Below are positions 46,023 through 60,000 of a stretch of 64,000 nt of DNA, one piece after another. The notes under the pieces were generated by a model, which was given only the letters and a program-made list of their open reading frames with translations, was not told the DNA's origin and searched no databases. The stretch comes from Phoenix dactylifera (taxonomy: Eukaryota; Streptophyta; Magnoliopsida; Arecales; Arecaceae), in the NCBI RefSeq assembly GCF_009389715.1, contig NC_052405.1:9899194-9963193 (forward strand), given 5' to 3'. Made by a program: the position numbers and the translations under genes. Every line of letters begins with the position of its first letter. Within the stretch, counting starts at the first letter, position 1.

Positions 46023-48956
46023 TGAGCTTTTGCATCATCGGTTATAACAAAGTATGGCCCTATAGAACTATAACATGTGTAGCTTGTGATTTAATATATA
46101 GTGCTGTGTTTACCAATGGTTCTTCTGTACTCCATTAGTTCAAAGAATATCAGTCGATAAACTCGAGCGCTGATGCATATTTTTTCCATTATCTCTATAA
46201 ACACATGCAGATATGGACCCTTAAAGGACTGCTCGGCCTTGGTTTACCATAAAAACCGGACTGCTTGGCCTGGACAATGGTGTCAAAAAGGTTGCAAATT
46301 GTTGATTGGATTGTCCAGCTCAGCTCCACACATGCTGGTTCCATGGCCTAAATTTTGTCGAATATCTAGTGAAGGTACTATTGTGGCTGCTGTATCTTCC
46401 CTTGAAGGAGAAGTTACTGGCATTTCAGAAATGCATTGAAACTGCCTTCTTTGCTCTTACGTATCAGACTAAAAGAACTCAATATGTTACTACTTTCTGG
46501 TCTTTCTTTCTGCCCTTGATTTAACTGCACAAGCAAGCAGGTTTAAGAAGCAAAAACTGAAGGAAAATTCCAAGTAGTAGTGGAAAATGCTCCCTATTCT
46601 TAAAATTTGAAATGCTTGCAAAGGTGCAATGGAAGCCTAGAGTTCCCTGATGAGCCGATCACAAAATTCAGCAATTTCTCAATTTCAACTAGAATATTAC
46701 CCTAGTCTCTGAAAATAATTAGAATTGCTTAGTTAGTGGCCCAAAGCATATTATTATTTTCCTATCAAAATAGTTTCTTGTGTTCATGAACGATTTTCTT
46801 GGAGCTGTCTGGCAAATATTGGATTCACGTGATAGTGATTCTTGCAATCAAATATTGCCGGCTGATATTATACTAAGGATAAGAAATGTATGCCCCCCAA
46901 AATATTAACTAAAAATAGAAAGAAATATTAGTTAACAAAACAGAAACATTCTCAGTTTTTTTTTTTAAAAAAAAAAGATAGATGTAGAACCATTCTTTGA
47001 TTTCTCTTATCTGCATCAGCTTAGGAATTCGAGTCCAACTAAACAGATTTCCGTTTGTGCTGCGTCTTAGCTCATGTTGGTAAGTTAGATTTGGGCCACA
47101 TCATGATCAAACTTAGAGATTCACCCTTGAACGCTAAAAGGAAGAAATCTTGAGTTCCCAACAAAAAAGTTTGGTGATAAATATTTGGGAACTTAGAAGT
47201 TTTCTTCTTTTTAGTTTTCTTATGATCTGGTAGGTGTTACTTTTCTTTTTTTACCACATAATTTTTGTATGCATGTGGGGATGTGCTCCAAGCAAATATT
47301 GGAGTACTCAAAGATGCAGCGGCCTCCACATCACAAAGAGCCTACAGTCTGCAGGCTTTCTTCAGCAAATCGTTCCTGCCCTTGCAGAAGGTCCCTTGGT
47401 GGTTTTCAGGGTTCTTAATTCTACTGATCTATATCTTACACCTCCACATTGTTTTCTTACTCTTTACTGTGTTTAGGATGAGAAGAAATAATTAGGTTAA
47501 TCACATCTAGATAACCAAATCAAAACTGAAGCCAAAGGCCCCCCCTGATGCTAAAATATAAGTATCTTTATCCAGCAACTTTTAGCTAAATCCCATGACA
47601 GGAAACACGGAAAGAAAAAAGAGAGCAAGAGAAAGGGGCAAGGGCAGAGAGAGACCAAAGACATAGAAGCCGAGCGACCTCACAGCTCAAGTTTTAGCGG
47701 AGCCTGAGCAGCTACATGCCTGGCTCAGTTCAGTCATCTGCATCCCTTCAGAAGAGTTCTCATAGATGCCCCTTAAGCAATTAGATCTTTTGGCATTGCC
47801 TGAAATGCTCATGAAGTGGTTGGCTTGTAGACCCTCCGTGCTATGAAAACAAGGCTCGTGAATCTGGTATCTCGGCCATCTTGATGGGTGCCTGATGCCG
47901 AAATATTGGTTCATCTCAGACGATATAAAGGAAGTGCAAGAAAACCAAATCATGATCCTATGGAAATTGTTTAGGTTTAAAACGTAGCTAAATATTCAGA
48001 TATTGACATTTCAGTACCCTGTGGCCTAAATTTGGATCTTTGAGAAGCAGCATGCTAGGAAAGAGTAGATAAATAACCTGTCCATCCATGAGAGAGATGA
48101 GTATTCCTATCTATTAGTTTCCCAAGCTTAGTACCTGACCTAGGTTCAGCAACTGCAATTGCCATGCATCCAAGCAAATGTCGACTGGAGCTGGTCTTGG
48201 GCAAACATGCCTGGGGAAATGTGAGTAGTTTCCCGTTCATTTAAATATGAGAGACAATTAAGCTCAAGTCATTCTTCATTTCACTAGTCTCGTATCCTTG
48301 CTGTAACTGCTTCTGATGCACTTTGGAGTCAACAATCAATTTCTGCATGCACTGCACATTTTTGTGCTGCAACATTTGCAGATAAAATTGCTCTTCATGG
48401 TGGAATAGAATATCGCCATTCCCAACACTTCACCAAAAAGAAAAAAAGGTTCTTAATTTCAGATTTTTTTTTTTTTGAAATAACGTATGATTATAGAAGG
48501 CACACACGATAATGCAATCCTGGTTCCATTGATGGGTAAATCACAAAGGTATATAACAGAAATGTCTCACATCATTGTACATGGAGAAACCAGAAAACCA
48601 GAGTTATCATATGCTGAAAACCAGAAGAAACTCGGTTGCTGAAAAATTTGAGGATAACAATTTCCTCTATGAATCCAGATCACACAACTAAACCTTTTTG
48701 AGGATTAGATCACATAATTAAACTCACCTAAATTGTCTTAGATCCCTAGTTGACAGCAAAATTTAGAAGAGTAAGGCTCTATAGTTTGCTTATCTGCAGT
48801 GCACATTTGGACAACAGAAACAACATGAGGTCTTGGACAATGGAGTGATGCTTAAATTAGCATGAAATATAACTAACTGAAAGTAAATTCTGTATTCAAG
48901 GATAATAATTACATCAGTACAAATGGAAATTTACAATACTTGCAGGCTCCTAGAAA
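46023..48956. other. Region between the ycf45-like gene and CLPX
   Basis: The two genes converge here, so both 3' UTRs fall in this stretch. No further gene can be supported. An exon-like frame at about 47275-47400 (DVLQANIGVLKDAAASTSQR...) and a longer frame at 46173-46439 are open but match nothing I recognise. Confidence 0.55.
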
Positions 48957-51900
48957 TTACATGCTCATGGCTCTAGATGAGAGTTCAGATTCTCCTTCCA
49001 GTTCACCCTCAGACCCATCAATAATTGCCTGTGGAGTTCATCAATAACAACATTGTGCATTCAGTACTCAAATACTTTGTCTCTATTGTTCTTCAACAGA
49101 AAAATGATTAACATGTGGAATTGGATCAGCTGTTCCACCCAAACAACAGGGAGATGTGAACATCTACACATAGGTGCATAACCACCCAGAATGGTAAATT
49201 TTCAGGCATTGATTTGTGCCAGACGGTGATTGCTGTAAAAGTGGAACAGCTGGTTGGAATTTTAAATGGAAGCTCAATTTCACCAAAGTAAATGGTGTGG
49301 TAGAATCTTATCAAAAATGGTGTGATAGAAATGATGCAACTTCTGTGAAGTCAAAGCTCCAGACATGCAACAGAGCACAGAAATTTAACAGGGATCCAGG
49401 GCATAGTTTGTGGCTTAGAAGATGTCAGAACGCTTCTTGAGTTCATTTTGTTCCAACTATGATGGAACAACCTGTAAATATAAATTTTTAGTTTGTTTCA
49501 TGGAGAAACATGTATGTACCTCTCGATCCTTTATCTTATTTTCTTTAAGGTACTTTTCCAAAGCTCCATCGCCACAAAGAATTTTAGCTCCACAACCTGG
49601 TCTGTCAACAGAGCCAACAGCCTCTTCATCCACCACAACTGCATCTATTCGCTCATCACCTGTCTTTACATCTGGGATCTGAAAGCAAGTGCACCCAGAA
49701 TTTAAAGTCATTAAAAAATTGTAACTGGAAGAGAGATGGTTTAAAAAGTTGGATACTGGAATACATCGTATTTTGGATCATATTTCTGGAAGATTGGTCA
49801 AAAATAAGTCAAGAAACATACCTCATACATGGCTTCTGTAAGAATATTTTCCAATATTGCTCTTAAACCTCGAGCACCGGTATTCTTGGCCATTGCTTTT
49901 TGAGAAATCAGCCTAAGTGCAGTGTCCGTAAATTTTAGCTTAACCTGGAAGAAGCATAAACTGAGGTACAGTTCTCAGACAGAGGCACAAATATGATCAA
50001 TAGAACAGGGACACTCACATTGTTCATGCTAAATAATTTCTTGAATTGTTTGCCAAGGGCATTCTTTGGCTCCATCAAGACCTGAAGTTAGCCATGTAAC
50101 TTCATCAAATGTCATAAAAATTAAGTCGTAATTTAAAAGAGGAGCTTCCACCAAGTAACATGATCGTTCCATTCCATTGAACTTGAAAGTTTGAGCTAGA
50201 CAATTTTTAAATTCAAGTTAATTTGCGGCTACTGCAATGAAACACAAGTATCCAAGTAACTTCTGTAAATAAAAAGACATGTACTAGAGTTTCAACCAAC
50301 CCTCTGTCAATGCAACACCCAAACAAGCTTGACCCACCCACCAAATAAAGGGATTAATATTAAGGCAGGAAATTACTGAATTAACATCATACAAAGTTGC
50401 GAAGATTGAAACAGCTCTGTTGATAGAACAAAAGAGAGTAAATCCAGACTAGGTACTACCTGAACAAGTTGGTCCTCATTCAGCGCCGACAAACTAACCA
50501 GTACTGGGAAGCGTCCAATAAATTCCGGAATGAGGCCATATGCCATAAGATCACTACTTTCAACCTGTGAAAATAATGTGCATATCATGTTAATTTGTCA
50601 CATTCGTAAGGAAAGAAGTCCATGTCCCTCCACAAGGTAAGCTTATTATGCTGTCAATATAGACACCAGCGGATTGCCAGTCACAGCCTTTTAGTTTTTT
50701 GATGCTTACTGATTCCAACAACGATGATGTCACTACAGCATTTGTTAACCCACCAGTTCTCATGTTTGCACGCACTGGTGCTCCAAAGCCTATAGAAGAA
50801 TCTTGTCGTCTGTTCCAGAAAAAGTCAGGTCACTCTCAAACAGCATGTTCAGCAAGAACTATTTGGAGGAAGATTATTACAAATATTTGACATTGTTACC
50901 TTTCTGAAATTGTCTTTTCCAAATCAACAAAAGCTCCACCACATATAAAAAGAATATCTTTTGTGTCTATCTGCATATCAAGCAAGCATGAAATTAAAGA
51001 AATAAATATGCTAAAAACTGCAATAAGTCCATAACTATAAAAGTCAAATAAGAAGTAAGTTTATACTATCTGTTAATTCAAACTTACACGAGAGTAGCGA
51101 ACAAAGGAAAAATGTGAGTGTGGACCTACAGAATACCCAAAGAAAAACATATACCAGAAAAGAAATCAGATGGCAATCGTAGTCCACTCAATTTCTTAAC
51201 CAGTTATTAAAGGAACAAGCATGCCACAGCCGAAAGTTAAGTGAAATTTTTTATACTAATTTTTCTTGCCCTGTTATGTTTTAAGATAGTTTCCGTGTTG
51301 CAAATTTTCACAAATCAATGATTTTATTCTATTTAGTTGGGAGGAGTAAAGTGAACTTTTTAGAACAGTTAGCCAGAAATGAATATTCCTTTCACCAATG
51401 CTCTTCGTAAAACATGATACAAGTCCACACTCCAGTGGTAAGCAAACAAGAAGATTTTTATTCTTCAGCAATATATAGTTCACAAGCACTCCAAATTTGC
51501 AATAGAGCTACCTGAAAAGGTTTTATATTTTGAAATATGTTCCCATTAATTAGTTTATTTGTTTAATTTGTTTCAATTTTTACAGATAATTTATATGCAA
51601 TTTAACCAGATCAATGAATATGCAGGGGATGCTAAAGGGATCCCATTAAGAGATCTATGAAGACTAAATTCTAAAACTAGGGCCTCTTTTGGCCGTAAGA
51701 AATCTGGAAATTGTAGTATTGTTTTATTTCATGGTTTACTTAAAAGACTTCTCAGGTAAAGTTTTCTTTTTGGCCCCAAATTAAGGTATTCTGAACCGGT
51801 ACCGGTGGCTTACCGGACCGGTTCATCATTCTCGGTACCGTTTCGGTACCGAGCCCGTACTGAGAGCCGGAGCTGGAGAAGAGGTGAAAGAGAGCGAGTA

Positions 51901-54900
51901 GGGAAGGAAAGGAGAAGGAGAGGCCTCCGCTACCAGTGGAGGGCCGCAGGGGGCGGCAGAGGCCACGGGGGTGCGGCAAAGGCTGCGGCCGCGACCGCAG
52001 CCGAGTTCCCTGTTTTTTTCGAAACAGGGGACGAGGCCGCAGATAAAAATTTGGAATTTTTTAAGTGAAGTCGGCGACTTGAAAGAAATAGGGGACTCCG
52101 CCGCGGCCACGGCCTCCGCCCCCCCGCGGCTCTCTGATAGCGGCGAAGGCCTCTCCTCCCTCCCTCCCCCGCTCGCTCTCTCCTTCTCTTCTTATTCCCC
52201 ATCTCTGATTGGGTTCTGTCGGTATGGATTGTGTACCGTTTTCCACAGCTGAACCATACTGCTCAAGGCCCAGACCAGTACGGTACGTGCTGAACGGCCG
52301 GTACAGGCCGTTTCAGCATACCATTTCCCAAATCTTTAGATCAAAGTTTACTGAACCGTGCTGAACCAGCCTATTCGAGATGTATCGAACCAAACCGGTC
52401 GGTTACTAGCACGTTCATGACCTCGATTCGAAGCAGAGGGAGAGGGAGAAAGAGAGAGAGGAAAAGAGAGAGGGAGAGAGGGAGGAAGAGAGAGGGAGAG
52501 GGAGGAGAAGAGAGAGAGGCTAAGAGAGAGGGAGGGAGTGCTCGAAAGCCCTCGTCGAAATAGGACTCCCTTGTTCTGCTTCGAAACAGGGGAGCCCTTT
52601 TTCACTTTGCCAGTTTCAAACTAAAGTCGGTTCAAAACAAAGGGAGAAGGAGAAGGAGAGAGAGGAAGACAGAGAGAGAGGGAGGGAGGAAGAGGGAGAT
52701 GAAGGGAGGGAGAGAGAGAGAGAGGGAGGGGAAGAGAGAGGCGGAGAGAGGGGGGGAGGGCTCGAAAACCCCGTCAGAACAAGGCTCCCCTACTTCGTTT
52801 CGAAACAAAGGAGCCCTTTTGTGCCGGTTTGAACTAAAGTTTGCAAATTAAAAAAGGGCTCCCCTCTTCTGACGAGGGCTTTCGAGCCATCCCTCCCTCT
52901 CTCGGCCTTTCTCTCCCCCCTCCCTCTCTCTCTTCCTCTCCTTCCCCTCTCCCCCTTCTCTTGCTCTCCCTTTGTTGGTACACCCTGCAACAACATGATA
53001 CAAATCCATAACATGCCAAATTGATCAACCGTTGGTATGCCCTATGGTACCGGTTTGGCAAATTTTACTTCAAATTTGTATACAGATATCATGATAATAG
53101 ATTAACAAAATGAAACTAAAATGTGTCTATGCTATGTGCATCCTTGTGTATGAAATAATTTTGCATGGTCCGCCTACTTTTGCTAACATACATAAAGCAT
53201 CAAGGTAGAGGGAGCTGAGATGATTGAAACTCCAGCAGCATAAACTTTCTGACAGGACTAGTCTAGCAGTGCAATGGCCTAAAAAACACAGCATATCTGA
53301 TAGAAGGGAAAAAAAAAAGGTTCATAGGCCATGGTTACTTTGTAAATCGAATACTCTGAGTTGATAAACTTTAACAGGTTAGTCATTAGTCATTACACTT
53401 TCAAAATCATACAATATGACAAGCACACAAATAACTGAAATCCAAAAGATGCGGCAAGACAAGCATATTACTTTAGAAATTGACAGGACCATAACAAGCA
53501 ATGTATTGATTTTTTGTGGAAAACAAACATGCAAACATAATAGTTCAAAATTATGAAAAAAGCAAAAATTTAGGAAGGTAATATCTTATGCATTTTAAAG
53601 AAATTCCATGTCTCTAATACCTGTATATTGTCACCACGAGGGTGCTTTCGAGCTCCCTTCTCTGGAACATTGACTATCTGCACAAAAAGATATTCAAATT
53701 TCGATTCTCATTAGAAACCAAAACAAAATCACGACATACTTCACCTGAGGCCATCAAATGCTCATAATTGATTAGATTTAATTAAAAAAATATATTTACA
53801 ATGTTCAGCAAAATAGAAAACATTCACCACACGAATAAAAATATTTTTTCCATATGCGAATGAAGGATTCCACATTTTATTCAACAACTAGCAATATAGG
53901 AAGCCTAAATGATGCCAGAAATATTAGAGATAAGGCAAATAGGGGGAAAAGATCAACAGACAAGAAGAAAGAAGAAGGGAGTGGAATCCACCACTAACCT
54001 CAAATATAAATAACTCAAAAACAATCCAAATCTTCATTGTTCACTATCATTCATTCTCCACTACATGAATTTAATAGATAGCACGTGACTCTTCATAGTC
54101 CTTAGTCAATACACAATGACTTTCTAAAAGACAAACGATAATCATTTTCATAAACTCTAGTAGACACATACATGAACAATAACTAATAAGTCTAGAAACA
54201 CATTGTAACACATTCCACATATATAAACACATAACTAAGGCTTAACAAAAACCAACTATTAAAAGCATGATTAATATTCGAGTAGATTTTTGACTGTAAA
54301 CTAGGTAATGAACTATTCAAATATAGGAGGTTGATGCATCGCTCCTTTGTCACTAAAGCTCTGTCATTAGAAAAGTTTTGTTTGACGACCCACGATTCTT
54401 GAAACATGATAATTAAACAACAGATTATCCAGAAGCTGAATAAATAATTATATAATTTGCCAAACATCAAGACTCTGGTAGAATGCTTTTAAATACAGCA
54501 TAGGTAAACTAAGTTTAATTGCTCTATAATTAAAATGATAAAAGACAGGATTGATCCACCAATTATCATTTGGTGAAGACAGTCCGAGGATACCATCTGC
54601 CAAGAATCAACACTACACAGATAGCATTTTTTATATTTTAAAGCAAGTCAGATAATGGACTCAAAAGCATAAAAAGTCAAATCATGAATGCAGTATGTTC
54701 CCATTGCTGAGCTCAGATGAATGAAGACATCTATCCTAGGATTAAGGTAAAAGTTTAGATCTAAGTATCGCTCTAACTTGTTGCAAAGTTTTGGGTGCTT
54801 CCATGTGCAGCATCCGTTCTAGGGCCACAGACATGTTTTCTTGCATATAAACTTTTGAGCACACTGTATGACTCAACATGGGCTGAGATCAAACCTACTA

Positions 54901-57028
54901 CTCACAAATCCAGTTCAACTTTTCATAATCATTGTTATTCTAAGCTAAGACAAGCACAAAAATAAGGTACTACAAAACACAAACTGACATAATCAGTTAG
55001 AGTCCTAAAGTAAGAATGATTATGGCAGTTTTTCCTTTTAAGGACAGCTTTGGAATCCATACCTCAAAATTCAGAAGTCCCATTTGTTCAGATAAAAATA
55101 ACCTATTATATCCAAATTCAAACCTTAATGTATATGCAGTATATAGATCCTTTTGGTGCTTAAAACTTGGAAATTTCATCCAGAAATAATTCCAATGAAA
55201 AACGAGATACATTAATACGTTTGTCTAAAGCTGCAGAAAAGTGACTTTCTAGTATACATTCTAATGAATGTTTTCATTTTCATTCAACCTGAAGCACCTA
55301 TGCAACTCCCTATCCCTGCTATGGAACTGCCAAGACTTGACTCTCTAATGATTTGTAAAATCAAAAAAAGGAAAAAAAAATCATGTTGATTGACACATGC
55401 AAGGCACATGTCTAGTGTATATTTAATCGTCCTACAAAATTCATTCATTAGAAGAGATGGACATCCAAGATCACAAGTTGAGGAGCATCACCACCATCAT
55501 TAGCCAGCACAAAGAGGTCATATTTTTTGTGCTTATTAATTTCCTGCCCTCTGGGCAAATCAGTAAGGTTGCTCCAATGCGACCTTGGTGTCACAAGTTC
55601 AAAACACAAAAATAGCCTCTCCTCATGCAAGAGTAAGGCTGCATACATCTGACCCTCCAAACCCTGCACTAGTGGGAGCCTCGTGCATTGTGTGCCCTTT
55701 TTTTCTTAATTTCATGCCCTCAGAACCATCAGTTATCAACATACATACGCTTATGACTATAGAGCTACATCAAAGGACAGGAAAGTAAGTTATCTAATCT
55801 TTCTTTCTTTTTTAATTTACCAGCAGTCCTCTTCCAAAATCATATCATTCCTATACTTCCACCAGCCAAATATACTTAACCATCAGGACAGAGTCCTCTT
55901 TATATGCTTATAAAGAGTACACTGTGATTTATAAGTTTTTTGTCAATTTCTCATTATCTGCCAACAATATATCCATTTAATCCACAAAAATTTGAATCCA
56001 AATATACAGGTCGTCTGTTAATATAACTACAACAATCAACTAAGTAAAATGAAGAAAAAAAGGAAAAAGAAAAAGAAAAAAGCAAGCCTGCTATTCCTCT
56101 TACATTAAATGTTAATAAATAAAATGAATAAGCTCACAGATCTACAATTCAATCAAAGGGCACTACTTAAATGGACCTATTATGAAAGCATAATAACCTT
56201 ATAATATCACACAACAAATATGAAAACTTTACTTCTATTTTATTAATCATTATTGGGGATAGTATCATCCAAATATGGAAAAGAGAACTTAAAGACAATT
56301 GCTATATGATGATTGTTGTTATGCTATATGATGATTGCCAGACAATTGCTATATGTTTTATGGATAGGAAGTGGAAAACTGCAGAGCTCTTAAAGATGGC
56401 ACCAAAGGTCTCAAACACCATGCACATTCACATGAAGTACAATTTTTAAGTGATAAATACATATGAAACTAAAAGAAATAACAAGGCATGATATATGACT
56501 TACAGTTCCTTCTAGCATTTTCAGTAATGCCTGCTGAACACCTTCACCAGATACATCTCTACTGATATTTAGGCTCTCAGCCTGCAAAGTTAACCATTTG
56601 TAAATCCTGTTAATATGATGTAAATGAAGATATAAGTAAATCAATAACTAAATCAATGTGAATACCTTCTTAGTTATTTTATCAACTTCATCAATGTATA
56701 CTATGCCTTGTTGAGCTGCTTGCACATTGAAGTCAGCAACCTAACACATTTAAAAGAGAAGACTGCAAGTCTGAAGGTTTGAGGTGCATTTGCAAAATAA
56801 ATAGAACACAAGAAAGTACGATGACTCAGCATATTCTTGAAGCTTTTAGGATTAACAATAGCACCATATCTAGAGCTAGATATGGGAAAGTATAAAAATG
56901 TATTTGGTAATTAGTAATTAGATCACTAGCCACAGAATGGAAAAGTATTAACAATAGTAAGTGATCTCCTTGGTGTGCCACAAAATGAGAACTATTGTTG
57001 CCTTAGGGATATATTCAAATAGAGAGAG

Positions 57029-57074
<46 letters not shown>

Positions 57075-60000
57075 TACCAGAAACAGAATAAGACAAATGA
57101 AGTGGATGCTTGCTTCTAGAGTGACATTCCAGGATTTCATTAGTAAGGTACACATTGTTGGACAGACTAAAATGTTACGAAACAATTAGTTTCGATATAT
57201 AAGATAAACATTGCACATGTGAGAAAGTTATGGTTGCTCATGCTCATTTTGTGTGACTAGGAAGGCCAAAATTACAAATGAAACTACAAAAAGTTCGCTA
57301 ATAGAGAATAAAGTGAGAGAGCACCAATCAAAATATCAGGTATACATCCAATAAAGACCAAGGGTTGCCAAGAAAGATAGATGCTCAGATCTATACGGTA
57401 GGGCCAGGAACAAGAAGGATAATATCTATTGAAGCATATATAATTGCAAGTATTCATTTGATTGAGTTGCAATTGGCTCAGGATTTAGAAAACATCAAGG
57501 AAGAATAAACGAAAACAGCGCTCAATTAGATTGGATGCAGTCTGTTGGCATGTTTAAGAAGAATGAATTCGTTAAGAAAAAATAAAAAAAAAAGATGAGA
57601 TGACAGAAAAAGGGGGAAAAGAAGATTCGTGTCAACGGGATATGCTGCACAAGATAACCAGGGGTAGCTTGTTTTAGAAAGGGAGACTAGATCATGTTCC
57701 AATGGCATCATAATAACAACAATGAAGGGAAAGCGGTATCTCAGCCTGTATTCACTTGATGAGATTTTAAGGTGCAATACGCAAGAAAAGACAGCAAGAA
57801 AGTAAAGACAAAATGCTGATATATTGTACAAGTAATGATACTTGGATTATAAACAGAGGTAACATGAGAAGGTTCAAAACTTTCCAAGTACTATGTCACA
57901 AATATTTACATATTTGGATCATTATTTTATTTGGCAATGTCCTATATCCTTGTGAGGACACATACAGGCGTGTTTAATCCCACATCAGCTATGCATTGGG
58001 TAGATCGCAGATACTTATACAGAGCCCAAAGAACCCAAATAACACCTTTCGACTAGCCTTTTTGAACGAGGTCCTGAGTTGTTATAGTACTTCAGCAGTA
58101 TCCTTCACATACCTTTAGCATGGTTTTCGTGTAGCCAATTTATCAAAGAAAAAGCCTAGCAACTCAAGATGCATTATGTACATAAAACAACTTCCGCCTT
58201 CGGAAAATAATAACTGAAAGCACCAATGACTGCTGGAGCAAACTATTACTCTAGCAGTATTACTCTAGCAGTCCAGTCAATTGCATTGCATCAGCAAGCC
58301 CAAGAATGTCCTGGTACTGTTCATACATTTCATAAAAAAAGTACCTCAGAAAACAGCAAAATTACATACAAAGGAAGAAACTGAAAATATCATATTCAGG
58401 ACCTAATAACTGCATTTCTTAAATCTCATTATGTTATATAACTTTAATTGCATAATTGATTGACCAATTGAATTTTTTTCAAGTAAGGCATACAAGTAAA
58501 AACATATTTTTGAAACCATTAACAGGAAAATCCTGTTACGTTCATGAGAAGTGTAAATATCTCAATATCTCCAATAGAATTATACAGGCTAGATGTCAAA
58601 AAACTAATGACAGCATTCTTGCAAAGAAAAATGAATAATGCCGCAATTCAGATTACAGTTACCATACTATGCAATGGTAGTAGTTACATATTTTGCATTC
58701 AATTCTCCTCAATATCACGGACAATCAGATAATCCAAGCTAGTAATATAAAGCATCTGAATAAGAGAATATCCAAAACCATACCGTAAGCAACTTGTATA
58801 ATATTGACTCAACATCCTCTCCAACATAGCCTGCCTGTACAAATATTTGTCCGTTTTCAGTTTAGTACTGCAATACCAAAAGCAAACAAAAAGACATGCA
58901 CATAAGCTAACTGTGGTGTGATAGCAACATGTGTGTCACATTATTATATACCAAGTAGGAATTGCTTAGTTACATCTTCTATAAAGAAAGCATGTAATCC
59001 AATATGCAGCTACAAGCCTACAACAGTTCAATATTCCTCAGTTACTTTGCTGTTAAATCCTTCAGCATTTCCAAATATCAGCTAAGTTATATTATTCTTC
59101 ATATTCTTATTACTTCACAACTTGCAACTTCACAATTCACATACAACATAGAGACACATAAAATACACATATAAAAGCTCACATTCTGCTTGTCACCAGT
59201 AAAATTTGTTTCTGATTCTCCTTTCTTTCTTGTTCTCCTCTTCTTCGCTTACCTTTTTAATGTTTTATTATTTTGCTTTACAATTTTACAATTACAGCAA
59301 ATCCTTAATCTTTGGTCCCTATATGTTTTGTCAAAGGACTCACAAAGAGAAGGGGAAGATCTCGAGTGACATGGATGGAAGATGTGAAACTGCATATGAA
59401 AAGGCTTGAAGTAACACCAAAGGTCACCCTAGATAGGAATACTTGGTAACTTAATATTCATAAGAGTGATACCAAATTATTAGCAGAAGGTTTGATGATT
59501 AAGATTATGGATTATAATTGCCACCTTCTTCTTCTCCTTTCCTATCCCACCAGGGGAAAAACATTGAGATATAGCAAGGGTTGTCCCTACACGACTTGTC
59601 TTTTTGCTGGTTTTATTTACAAAACCTATCAATGATCAGCGCCTCTCACTAATCTAGTAAGTTTCCTAAACATGTAAAGAAAGTCTGCCCACCCTCAAAA
59701 TCTAGCAAGGGCAAAGGTTCTGTCCCTAGCTAATTTGTTTATGCTCTTTTTTCTGTATCAACACCTAGGGACTCTTGGTGCACTCAAAAGGCAGTAAGAG
59801 ATTAGTGCAAGGTATATTTCATGAAACTAATAACCGTTCTGCAATCAACTGATCAAGTAAAATTAAAATTAAATTGCTCTGTATTAATACAATACCTTTC
59901 ATAGCACATATAGCTACTAATCTTCATAACAACCAAAATTATTTCTCCCACAACAAAATAAATAAATAAAGCATACAATGGAATGCTCCATAATTTAGTT

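Noticed and set aside
47860-47935. Hairpin with TATTGGTTCATCTCAGA, reminiscent of a miR171 star strand
   Set aside because: A few bases are missing relative to miR171 star sequences, and no matching TTGAGCCG...CCAATATC strand occurs nearby.
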